From Nakaseomyces glabratus (taxonomy: Eukaryota; Ascomycota; Saccharomycetes; Saccharomycetales; Saccharomycetaceae), in NCBI RefSeq assembly GCF_010111755.1, contig NC_088952.1, positions 186,001 to 250,000 on the forward strand: a stretch of DNA of 64,000 nucleotides, given 5' to 3'. This document shows, piece after piece, positions 1 through 8,745 of the stretch. Under the pieces are notes generated by a model. The model was not told the origin of the DNA, made no database searches, and saw nothing but the letters and a program-made list of their open reading frames with translations. Every line of letters starts with the position of its first letter. Position 1 is the first letter of the stretch. A program made the translations under genes and the position numbers.

Positions 1-896
1 ATGATGAAGTGTACAAGCCCATGATACTGGACAATAGCAGGTATCGAATCAAGTTTTATGTTGTTCCTGTCTTTTACCTGTCTGTTTACAGTTATATGGT
101 GTACATTTTTTACTCAAGAACATTCGCAATTATTAGTCCAATGCTGACATCAATTGAAACATATGTGGTAATACCATTAATGCTGATTTTACCGCTCTTT
201 TTTGGATCCATGTCAATGATAATAAAGCCAGATTCATCGAATGCCCATCAAATTGGAAGTGAGAAAAGATATCCATACGATAACTTATTATACTTCCCAC
301 AACATGAATGCCGAACTTGCAAACAGGTGAAACCTGCCAGGTCAAAACATTGTACAGTATGTAATAGTTGCATATACCTGGCAGATCATCATTGTGTATG
401 GATTAATAATTGTGTTGGTATGGGGAACTACATGTACTTTTACTCATTCCTGTGTTCAAATCTTTTGCTTTTGAGTTACAGTTTCATTAGACTCATATTT
501 ATTCAATTTAACAAGTCTGCTTACAACACAACACCCACTGGGGAGAAATCTTTGCTGATATTATCAATTTTATGTGGCTCATTTACTGTAATACTGGCTG
601 TATACTGTTATTTCGTGTTTGAATTAGTGAATAGTGGCATGACTACCAATGAAAAGGATAAGTGGCAGATGGTCCATGATTATATAAATACCGGAGACTT
701 AGTGAGGGACCCAGAAGGAAAATACTTCATTAAATACCAAAATGGTGGAAATAATTATGAGTTTTACAGTACGGATTCTTATGATGGCACTCAGTATACA
801 ATTGTCGATTACTTTACAGTGAAGTCACCAGCGGAAATCACGAATATTTACGATAAGGGCAACTTCATTAATAATCTGAGAGAGTTCATCGGGTAG
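1..896 (+). CDS. SWF1: Palmitoyltransferase Swf1 (DHHC family), 5' end cut by window
   Basis: Zinc-finger DHHC protein S-acyltransferase of the ER/Golgi, which in yeast palmitoylates juxtamembrane cysteines of SNAREs and other transmembrane proteins. The frame is open to the left edge (codons from base 3, Asp-Glu-Val-Tyr), so about 40 N-terminal residues including the first membrane segment are missing, judged against the 336-residue yeast protein. Two hydrophobic segments precede the cysteine-rich domain. The domain carries paired CxxC motifs and the catalytic Asp-His-His-Cys at 384-395, followed by WINNCVG and two further membrane segments. The C-terminal NIYDKGNF block matches my recollection of S. 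cerevisiae Swf1. The right-hand neighbour is MTC5, as in YDR126W-YDR128W but without ARO1 between them. Identification is by sequence and synteny. Confidence 0.95.
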   Translation, partial: DEVYKPMILDNSRYRIKFYVVPVFYLSVYSYMVYIFYSRTFAIISPMLTSIETYVVIPLMLILPLFFGSMSMIIKPDSSNAHQIGSEKRYPYDNLLYFPQHECRTCKQVKPARSKHCTVCNSCIYLADHHCVWINNCVGMGNYMYFYSFLCSNLLLLSYSFIRLIFIQFNKSAYNTTPTGEKSLLILSILCGSFTVILAVYCYFVFELVNSGMTTNEKDKWQMVHDYINTGDLVRDPEGKYFIKYQNGGNNYEFYSTDSYDGTQYTIVDYFTVKSPAEITNIYDKGNFINNLREFIG

Positions 897-1261
897 TTCT
901 TCCCATTTATATAGTTATTTACAGGTATCTACTATTTATGCATCTAATCAACTTCTCGATTATCATGATTCAATTATTTGCTAAGGCAGGGAATGTCATC
1001 TCATCGCTTTCGCTTAAAGAATCGAGAAATAAAGAGCAAATACCTGTTATAAGTTCAGAATTCAGCAAAGAGGTGTGTTTTGCCTAAGTGAGAGCAGATT
1101 TGCCGATAGTATAGCATATAATTAACGCATTTGGATACTTACGAGTATAGTACTCGTGTTCACAATTGTGAAGCATAGTACTCAATACAAACTTGGAGCA
1201 ACAAAAGTCCCCATTAAAGAAGCAGAAATATCGACCGCACGCACAAGTATTTTAAAACTAG
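897..1261. other. Intergenic SWF1-MTC5, ARO1 slot
   Basis: 365 bases between SWF1 and MTC5. In S. cerevisiae the 4.8 kb ARO1 gene sits here; no trace of its coding sequence is visible. The stretch must hold the SWF1 terminator and the MTC5 promoter. It contains a near-repeat of 'agtactcgtg / tagtactca' around 1142-1182, and I see nothing else. Confidence 0.7.
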
Positions 1262-4200
1262 ATGGTAGTACTAAGTGGAGAAGACCTCCATGATTCTTCT
1301 ACCTTTGGTAAATCACTGTCTTTACGAGTTGATGGTGGATTTAACGCTGTCTCAATTAACCCATCTGGTAGGGATGTGGTTCTTGCCGGGAGGAAAGGTC
1401 TATTTATAATCGATTTAGATGATCCCTTTTCACCACCGAGGTTATTACAACATGTAACTCCATGGCAAGTGGCAGATGTGCAGTGGTCACCTCATCCCGC
1501 TAAACCGTTCTGGGTTGTTTCTACTTCTAATCAGAAGGCATTGATATGGAACTTGGCAAGGCCGTCAACTGACGCTATTGAGCATGTACTGCACAGTCAT
1601 TCAAGAGCAATAACGGATATAAATTTCAATTTCCAGCATCCCGATATATTGGCAACTTGCTCAATTGATACATATGTCCACGCATGGGATCTAAGAAGCA
1701 CATCGCGCCCGTTTTACACCACCAGTGCATGGAGATCTGGAGCATCGCAAGTCAAATGGAATCATATGAACTCAAATATATTAGCCTCGTCTCATGGTAA
1801 TGAATTATTTATATGGGATATAAGGAAAGGATGTATACCGCTTAAAAAGCTAGATGCTAGTAGTAGCATCAATAATATTGATTTCAATAGATTTAATGAA
1901 ACTGAAATAATGACCAGTGGAAATAATGGTGAAGTAAGAATTTGGGATTATTCTAAATCTGAGGGAAGTGAATGCCAACGAGTCATTAACACTGACTTTC
2001 CAGTTTGGAGAAGCAGGTATCTGCCATTTGGACGTGGTTTTTGTGTAATGCCTATGGTTGGTGGTAATAATACCGTTTATATGATGAATTTAGATACAGA
2101 AGAATCAGAAGACTCTCATAAGTCAAAATTGCAGCCTATTTATACATTTAAAGGTCATACGGATAGAGTGACTGATTTTTTATGGCGGTCACGATATACA
2201 GAAGATAATGGTATGGAATATCAACTAGTTACTTGGTCAATCGATCGTGATCTGCGCCTATGGACAGTTAATGACACTGTATATGAAAAATTAGGTTACG
2301 ATCGTAAATTGAACAGAAACACTGTCATTAACGAATACAAATATCAAAGCTATAACAAGGTCATCTCGCCTGCACATGAAACCGGTAAGGGTTATTATGA
2401 TAGGATAAAAGAGAACTTTGTCTCAAAGTCAGGACTTCGTAAAGATAATAACTTTAGTCATCTAACTTGGTTGTCTGGTATTAGGTTGAATCAAAATGGG
2501 CCATCTGAGGACCTATTTGTTGCACATAAATTACAGAGTCTTGGTGAAGAAGTTAGTGCGATAGGACATAAATTCCCAAAGATTGTCTTCGAAAGGATAT
2601 TGGTTTCTGAGAGAGAGATTACTGTGACTATGAGTGGGCCATGGTCAGAGGATGACCCAGAGGAATACATATTTCTAAGGATAACAGTAAATTTTCCACT
2701 GGGATATCCCGATGCCGGAAACTCGCCCACCTTCACTGTCGAAGAAAATCCTAAACTAAAGCCCACAATGAAATCAAAACTATTAGATGGACTGTCTAAT
2801 ATAGCCAAAATATACACCGACAAAAGCATATACTGTTTGGAACCTTGTTTTCGTTATGTGTTAGGTGAAGATGTGAATCTTCAAGAGATAGAGCAAGATG
2901 AAGAACCGCTACTTAATTTCGAAATAGCAGACCATCTTGATTTTGATGGATTTGAGAATGAGAAGTCAACTGATATCGACTCAAACTACTTGGATGAGAG
3001 CTCCTCGGAGTCTGATATTGCGGATTATTCTGATGATCTAGACCCTTTGGCTGGTCCAAAGAAAGTCTTCCAACATAATGTTAAATTTGACAGTACACCT
3101 GTACCTAATCAATGTGGAGCAGTATGGACATCTTCTGGACAACTACTATGTTTTTTCGCTTCTGAAGGAACACCAGAAAAGAAGCAGCAAAACTTGATGA
3201 AATATATGCAGAGAGATATAATTAGGCATCATAAGGTTTCGGATTATTCCCTAAATAAGGCACCTCCCAAAGGATTGAGATTGCTGAAACAATCCACCCA
3301 AGATACAGAATCTGCCAAAGATGATAGTAGCTTGAAATTAGATGTAGATTCACAAAATAATTCAGATGATTCTTATGATAGTTTTGAAGATGATTGGGAT
3401 GACATCTTAAGGAATGATATTGTTGTCAGAAATAAATTTCCTGTTTTACAAACCTCCTTTCCTAAAGCATTTAATTCATTGCATTCGGAATCGGCTAAAA
3501 CAGCAGAATCCATAAAAGTGAATAAGAATCTTATATCACTTGTTGATTTCAATTACTTGATTCCAGATAAAAGAGAGCTTGCGCTAGAATATAGGGTGAT
3601 GGATGCCCTACCTGAAGAACTAGCAAGACAAAACGCATTAATTGCTGAAAAATATGGTTTCGAAGACATCACTCATTGTTGGCAAATATTGTCTGATTTT
3701 CTTTTATCTCAAGAGACTGATGATCCTTACACATTTATTTGGGATAATGATCCCATGACAATTAAATGGTTTGTAAAGGAAGCAGTATCATATTTTGAGA
3801 AATGTAAAAATGTGCAAATGTTGGCAATGATATATTGTATTATTTGTAACAAAAGAATGCAACGAATGAGAAAAAGAAGTCAAGAAGAGCGAATAGAGGA
3901 TGCTGGAAATGCCTTAGGTGTAATATCATATGAAGCAGTTAGAAATGGAGATAAAATGAATGGCAATACATCAAGGTCGATTAGTAGCTCTGGTTTTACA
4001 AGGAATTCAAATGATAGAATGCCAATTAAAAAACTACATTCTCCTGATGTTTCTTCTATTAGTTCAGGTGACTATTTTATTCATAATCATAATTGGAACA
4101 GAAATAGGCTGCCGGACACAAATTCGCCATTATCTAATCGACAGCTCAATAATAATGGAGTAGATAGCAGCGCAATAACAACGTTTTTACCAGAAATTAC

Positions 4201-4624
4201 AATTCAGCTTATTGATGATGATGTTTTAGAGGCAGTTAATGATCCTCTCTATAATTTCTTCGATGAGGCTGAGGAGAGAAAATTGAAGCATTATGTTTTG
4301 CAGTATTCTTCTCTTTTGTACCAGTGGAATTTGCCTATTGAGAGAGTTAAGGTTTTGAAAGCCAGTACAATTAAAAAGGAAGAAGATCGTTATCTAACAA
4401 ATTATACTGAGGAAGTTGGTATAGAGTGGGTAAGAAATGATTGTGGTAGGGAAGGGCTAAATAGATGTACGTACTGTCATCTAAAAGCGCAATACAGCAT
4501 ATTTGTGTGTGGTAACTGTCAACATGTTTTGCATTTGAAATGTTCAAAAGAATGGTGGAACGTGTCTAAGGAATGTCCAACAGGTTGTGGGTGTAACTGT
4601 CCAAATATGTTCGATGTAGGTTAA
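1262..4624 (+). CDS. MTC5: Mtc5/Sea3, WD40-RWD-RING subunit of the SEA complex
   Basis: 1120 residues, close to the 1148 of yeast Mtc5/Sea3. It is a vacuole-membrane-associated subunit of the SEACAT (GATOR2-like) subcomplex, which opposes SEACIT and so promotes TORC1 signalling. Domains in order: WD40 repeats over roughly residues 25-345 (several ...IWD/AWD/LWT repeat ends), an RWD domain at about 420-540, a long acidic and serine-rich linker, and a C-terminal zinc-binding RING-like module (CTYC...CGNC...HLKC...CPTGCGCNC) ending a few residues before the stop. The start ATG is the first in the frame. It converges on SAC6, as in YDR128W-YDR129C. The TORC1 link is known for the family; GTR1, another TORC1 regulator, lies 47 kb away in this window. 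Confidence 0.95.
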   Translation: MVVLSGEDLHDSSTFGKSLSLRVDGGFNAVSINPSGRDVVLAGRKGLFIIDLDDPFSPPRLLQHVTPWQVADVQWSPHPAKPFWVVSTSNQKALIWNLARPSTDAIEHVLHSHSRAITDINFNFQHPDILATCSIDTYVHAWDLRSTSRPFYTTSAWRSGASQVKWNHMNSNILASSHGNELFIWDIRKGCIPLKKLDASSSINNIDFNRFNETEIMTSGNNGEVRIWDYSKSEGSECQRVINTDFPVWRSRYLPFGRGFCVMPMVGGNNTVYMMNLDTEESEDSHKSKLQPIYTFKGHTDRVTDFLWRSRYTEDNGMEYQLVTWSIDRDLRLWTVNDTVYEKLGYDRKLNRNTVINEYKYQSYNKVISPAHETGKGYYDRIKENFVSKSGLRKDNNFSHLTWLSGIRLNQNGPSEDLFVAHKLQSLGEEVSAIGHKFPKIVFERILVSEREITVTMSGPWSEDDPEEYIFLRITVNFPLGYPDAGNSPTFTVEENPKLKPTMKSKLLDGLSNIAKIYTDKSIYCLEPCFRYVLGEDVNLQEIEQDEEPLLNFEIADHLDFDGFENEKSTDIDSNYLDESSSESDIADYSDDLDPLAGPKKVFQHNVKFDSTPVPNQCGAVWTSSGQLLCFFASEGTPEKKQQNLMKYMQRDIIRHHKVSDYSLNKAPPKGLRLLKQSTQDTESAKDDSSLKLDVDSQNNSDDSYDSFEDDWDDILRNDIVVRNKFPVLQTSFPKAFNSLHSESAKTAESIKVNKNLISLVDFNYLIPDKRELALEYRVMDALPEELARQNALIAEKYGFEDITHCWQILSDFLLSQETDDPYTFIWDNDPMTIKWFVKEAVSYFEKCKNVQMLAMIYCIICNKRMQRMRKRSQEERIEDAGNALGVISYEAVRNGDKMNGNTSRSISSSGFTRNSNDRMPIKKLHSPDVSSISSGDYFIHNHNWNRNRLPDTNSPLSNRQLNNNGVDSSAITTFLPEITIQLIDDDVLEAVNDPLYNFFDEAEERKLKHYVLQYSSLLYQWNLPIERVKVLKASTIKKEEDRYLTNYTEEVGIEWVRNDCGREGLNRCTYCHLKAQYSIFVCGNCQHVLHLKCSKEWWNVSKECPTGCGCNCPNMFDVG

Positions 4625-4867
4625 TTTTGATCAATTGCTATATGTTGGTTTTAGCAATCACAAAAACAAACCTAGGGGATCTTATTCAATAGTTGGGATG
4701 TACGACTTTATTGAAGCTACGGTTCCAGTATTGCAAACTTGATTTTCGTCTCAATATTTGAATACAAAATATTTAATTAAGCATATATGACTACATATAC
4801 ATGTTGAATCACACAGGATTTGGAAGTATTATTACATTAAAAACTTATTAGAAGTTTTACCTATTGA

Positions 4868-6802
4868 TTATCTTTTCAATGCCATTAGAGAGGCAATGAA
4901 AGTCAGGATCAATCTTGAACGAACTTCGTTTATATCTTCAGGTACCAGCCAGATTAGAGCACCCAATTTTCTAGCAATAGAAATGGCAAGTCTGGCATTT
5001 GCATACTTCTCCTCATCACTATTTCCAGGTGCAACAAGATCGTAGTTCACATAACCTGGTGCAATACCATTTAATACATCCAATAGGAAGTGAGCATTTG
5101 ATAGGGAATCGTCTTTGAAAGATCTAACATCAGAAGACTTACCACCTTTGGCCACTTGTTCCTTGGCCCATTTTAGTATTTCACTGTCACTAATATCTTT
5201 ACCGCTTGATGATAATGTTTGCATAGTGTTGACAATATTTCTACGCATTAATTGCCAGACCAAACCTAAAGTTAATAGTTTAGAACCATCGACAATGTCA
5301 GCACCCTCAATACCAACCAGTGAAAATCCTTTAGCTTTCCCTAATTCAACTGCATAGTTTGTGTTTTCTAGTGCCTTGAATCTTGATAGCTCGCTGCCAT
5401 TCGCAGGTCTTTGGTTTATGTGCTTTTTATCGACGGATCCAGGCATAACCATATCATAGGCCTGTAATAGGACCAGACCATCTTTCAAATCTTCAAATAA
5501 TGAAACAACTGGTGGATCAACATCTAAGGAGTTCAACCAAAGAGTGAATACTCTGGCCTCTCTTTCTCCTTCAGCATCAAAATCCTCAATTTCTGGAGCC
5601 TCAGTTTCTTCAATAGGATCTAACCCTGGATGAGTGTTAAACAAATGTGCAACAAAGGCCAGATTTAGCTTAGGGTTACCGGCAACCAATGAACTTGGTG
5701 TCAAATACTTTCTACAGCCTAGCTTATCGGCGTTATCTAAAACTTGTTCAGCTCTCTGTAGCAGATCGTTAGTTTGCAAAGGAGCTCTTGAGCATAACTC
5801 TGGGGCCAATTGGTTCAATAAGACGGTATAGTTTTGACCATCAGAAACATCTTGCGAAAAGTTGGATACCCTTCTTTCCCAATTAGCCTGTTTCAAATGG
5901 TAGTTGAACCAACGTAATAGAATTTGCTCTGGAGGTAATCTTAGGAATTGTTCCAAAGTCTCATCTTCTTCCAGTAGTCTATATAGTTCTGGGTGAAGTT
6001 TGATGTCAATTTTACTTAACAAACCTCTTCTTATAATTTGCCAGATAAGGCCTAGAATCAAATGCTCCTTACCATCGATAATATCCTCTGAATGAACATT
6101 AACAACAACGCAGCCGATAGCTTTAGCGGAATTGATGACGATATTTGCATTTTCACTGGCTTGGAAATTGTTTAGTTTTTTTCCTGCTTTTGGCCAATTT
6201 AAGACTCTGGTATCGATAGTATCTGGAACAGAATCATTAATCAACTTGGATAGTACTAGACCATCTCTACATTCATCAAATAATTGGAATGTATCGGTTG
6301 GGAAGGGCAATAAGTGGCCAATATCAGCGTCACCAGCAAGGACACTATTGATATGCTTTGTAAATTCACGCCTTTCTTCTTCATTAATGGTATGGGTGGT
6401 ACCAGTAGTAGAACCACCAACAATGATCCTGCCGTGGGCTGCAGATCCCTTATGTTGTAGTCCACTATTACCTAAGCCAGCAGTTGGTGCAGAAGTTTCT
6501 ACCGTATCTACGTTGAAGCTGGTTTGTGGAGGAGCAGCTGTTTTCGATTCCTTTAGCTTGGCAATCAGTTCAACATAGTCCTCCAATTCAACGTGCCCTG
6601 AAGCGTCAACATTCACATGCTTCAAAGTTTCTCTAGCTTCGTCATAGGTAGCCTCACCATCCTTTGCAACTGCCTCTAGCACTTGTTGTTTCTCCACCCA
6701 CCCCTTGTCATCCAGATCAATAGCCCTGAACTTCTCGATGGTGGCAAACATATCTTCCTGAGTCAAATCAGGGAACTTTCTTTGCAATCTGACAATATTC
6801 AT
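4868..6802 (-). CDS. SAC6: Fimbrin/plastin Sac6, actin-bundling protein
   Basis: Crosslinks actin filaments into bundles in cortical patches and cables. The open frame reaches 6856 but begins there with TTG. I place the start at the ATG at 6802, giving MNIVRLQRKFP, which matches the yeast N terminus and gives 644 residues against 642 in S. cerevisiae. An N-terminal pair of EF-hand-like segments (about residues 1-75) is followed by four calponin-homology domains in two actin-binding cassettes to the C terminus (e.g. RREFTKHINSVLAGD, FNYHLKQANW, FTLWLNSLDV, ILKWAKEQV). S. cerevisiae SAC6 has a short intron near its 5' end, as I recall; here the frame runs through with no GTATGT/TACTAAC pair, so that intron is absent. 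Convergent with MTC5. Confidence 0.96.
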   Translation of the reverse strand: MNIVRLQRKFPDLTQEDMFATIEKFRAIDLDDKGWVEKQQVLEAVAKDGEATYDEARETLKHVNVDASGHVELEDYVELIAKLKESKTAAPPQTSFNVDTVETSAPTAGLGNSGLQHKGSAAHGRIIVGGSTTGTTHTINEEERREFTKHINSVLAGDADIGHLLPFPTDTFQLFDECRDGLVLSKLINDSVPDTIDTRVLNWPKAGKKLNNFQASENANIVINSAKAIGCVVVNVHSEDIIDGKEHLILGLIWQIIRRGLLSKIDIKLHPELYRLLEEDETLEQFLRLPPEQILLRWFNYHLKQANWERRVSNFSQDVSDGQNYTVLLNQLAPELCSRAPLQTNDLLQRAEQVLDNADKLGCRKYLTPSSLVAGNPKLNLAFVAHLFNTHPGLDPIEETEAPEIEDFDAEGEREARVFTLWLNSLDVDPPVVSLFEDLKDGLVLLQAYDMVMPGSVDKKHINQRPANGSELSRFKALENTNYAVELGKAKGFSLVGIEGADIVDGSKLLTLGLVWQLMRRNIVNTMQTLSSSGKDISDSEILKWAKEQVAKGGKSSDVRSFKDDSLSNAHFLLDVLNGIAPGYVNYDLVAPGNSDEEKYANARLAISIARKLGALIWLVPEDINEVRSRLILTFIASLMALKR

Positions 6803-7342
6803 ATCTGACTTATATCTGCTATCAATAACCTTCTCTCTAGTAACTAGTTGCAGCAACTATATTCGCTTTTTACTCAACGTCTAGATAACCTAGTTTGTTC
6901 GTTCAAGTGTCTTTGAGAACGTCTATTTTTGCTTCTCCCAATTGACACACACAACAATATAGATCAATCCAGTAATTGCCTTAATACCTGGTAATAGAAA
7001 CAACCAAAAACGACCGAATATAAATTCTTATAATACCTAATTAGGCCCGAAATGAGCTCCTTTTTATACTCATCCCCTTTGTCTTCCCTTCAAAAATTTG
7101 TCTCTTTTTTCGGTGTGAAAGCCTCCTATACGTCCAATGTGATGATAATACCATAACGACTTCTGAAGTTATTCACTAGTTTCCCATGACTTATATGTAG
7201 TGTATTTGACTACCAAGCAGTGTACCTGGAAAATACTCTGTGGATTGGGAGTAGTTATTAATAGAGCTTGATTGGTGTACTGTTTCTTGGCTTTTGATGG
7301 GAGAAGTGAACAAAAATTAGGTAACCTTCAATAGTGGCCGGA
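6803..7342. other. Intergenic SAC6 promoter / FIN1 3' region
   Basis: 540 bases between the SAC6 start and the FIN1 stop, both genes being on the minus strand. It must contain the SAC6 promoter; a TTTTTATACT stretch near 7049-7058 is the best TATA-like candidate. A GTGATGA/CTGA pair at 7139-7166 looks superficially like snoRNA boxes but lacks a second pair and a terminal stem. No gene is seen. Confidence 0.6.
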
Positions 7343-8146
7343 TTAACGATTTCTCAACAATTTCTCCAGGTATTTTACTCTTTCTTCAAGCAAACGAACT
7401 GTGTTCTCTAATTGATCTATTCTGGCATCTGGGCTGGTTTTTACCGGCATTGGAGCCTTTCTTTCTCTTGAAATATGCTTGTTTGCGTTGGTCATGGATT
7501 CGTTACTGTCGCGGCTTGGCGTTCTGGAGCTAGATTGAGAAGAGCCTGGTCTAGGTTGAGAGGGCACTTGGAATCGCACACGCTTCTCATTGTTTTTGTT
7601 CTCTCCTTCTTCTTCTTGTCTTAGCCTCTCAGTTAGATTCCTTTTCTTGATTGTAGTTGCTGTTGATGGTACAGACCGCACGGGAGAAGCTCTAATATTT
7701 CTCATTCTTGAAAGTATTCTACTAGACGACCCATCACCACCAGTTCTCTTTTCATTGCTGAAAGTTATCTTGGTGGGTGAGATTGGGATCATAAATGTGC
7801 TTGTTGTGGGATTCCCAACACTTCTTGGTATCCCTGGTTTCACCTTATTGACGGGAGTGGCACTGACAATATCCTTGGGATCAAACTGGGGTCTGTCCAA
7901 GCTCTGTGTAAAAGAACGGTCCTTCAGAAAACTCGGCGACTGCAGCCTCTTCGGAGTCTCGTGGATCGCCGTAGTCAGAGGCGCATTGTTACTCTTCTTC
8001 GGTGATATCCTGCTGGCAGGTTTCCAAACAACACTATCCCTCTTGTTTGAGCTTCTCTTCTGCGGAGATATGCTCAACCTATCGAACACATTCCTAGTAT
8101 CCCTTCCCTGGACAACATTTCCAATATCGCTCAGTGGTCTGTCCAT
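7343..8146 (-). CDS. FIN1: Fin1-like spindle filament protein with PP1-docking motif
   Basis: Ortholog of yeast Fin1, a self-associating coiled-coil protein that binds spindle pole bodies and spindle microtubules in anaphase and brings Glc7/PP1 to kinetochores to silence the checkpoint. The frame opens at 8203 with GTG, so the supported start is the ATG at 8146 (MDRPLSDIGNVV), giving 267 residues against 291. The N-terminal DIG...NVFDRLSISP block and the SLDRPQF and SPTKITFSNE...GGDGS blocks match Fin1. Several S/T-P sites (SPQK, SPKK, SPTK, SPVR) fit its known Cdk1 control. KRVRFQVP contains an RVxF-type PP1-docking motif. The C-terminal 30 residues form a heptad coiled coil (LENTVRLLEERVKYLEKLL). 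Last gene of the YDR126-130 block. Confidence 0.9.
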   Translation of the reverse strand: MDRPLSDIGNVVQGRDTRNVFDRLSISPQKRSSNKRDSVVWKPASRISPKKSNNAPLTTAIHETPKRLQSPSFLKDRSFTQSLDRPQFDPKDIVSATPVNKVKPGIPRSVGNPTTSTFMIPISPTKITFSNEKRTGGDGSSSRILSRMRNIRASPVRSVPSTATTIKKRNLTERLRQEEEGENKNNEKRVRFQVPSQPRPGSSQSSSRTPSRDSNESMTNANKHISRERKAPMPVKTSPDARIDQLENTVRLLEERVKYLEKLLRNR

Positions 8147-8745
8147 CTTTCGTAGAATTTTAAGCCCCTCACTGTGTTTGGGTATATCAGGACTACTATA
8201 CACCAGGTCTACAAAGTACTTTAAAGCAACTGATATTCATATACAGTTCATTATCACACCCAACCCGAGTTCTGACTATGTTTGTTTACATCTCGGAATT
8301 TCCTGATCTGAATTTTTTGCGATGAGATGACTTCTGAGTAGGACTTAGCCAGCTTGTGTAGGAGCAGTCAACTGTATTATTAGGTTTTACTGTTCCATAA
8401 TAGTATTAATTAATATTGTTATATAGATGTTATAATCATAAAGAGCTATATTTTTATATGTTGTGTTTGTCAATATCTTCAGACTGGTGTTATATTCTAA
8501 ATTCCATTTTTTTTATATTTTGGTAGAATAATTACATATACTTGTGTTTGCAGTTATAAACCTCTTGAATTTCTATAATACCACAAATGCTTTCTATTAC
8601 TTGATATGGAATATTTACATATTATAATTTATCTTATTCTATTAATTTTTTTTACCACAATATTAGGTGTTTAATAATTTATACCAACCGGACTAGTGTA
8701 CAATGCTTTTTTTAGTTACAGTTTTTTTTATTACTTCAAATTCAG
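8147..8745. other. Intergenic at block A/B synteny junction, AT-rich
   Basis: 599 bases, very AT-rich at 8380-8740, between the FIN1 promoter and the AZR1-like stop codon. S. cerevisiae gene order jumps here from YDR130C to YGR224W. A GCGATGAG (PAC-type) octamer lies at 8319-8326, about 170 bases upstream of FIN1. I looked for centromere elements (RTCACRTG, an AT-rich block, then TTTCCGAA) and found no acceptable set. No gene, LTR or tRNA remnant is visible at the junction. Confidence 0.6.

Noticed and set aside
7139..7166. C-box-like GTGATGA followed by CTGA, suggesting a C/D snoRNA
   Set aside because: No second C'/D pair at suitable spacing and no terminal complementary stem.
8380..8745. 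Point centromere in the AT-rich junction
   Set aside because: No RTCACRTG element about 80 bases from a TTTCCGAA-type element on either strand; the same search elsewhere (for example CATGTGAT near 48335) also failed.
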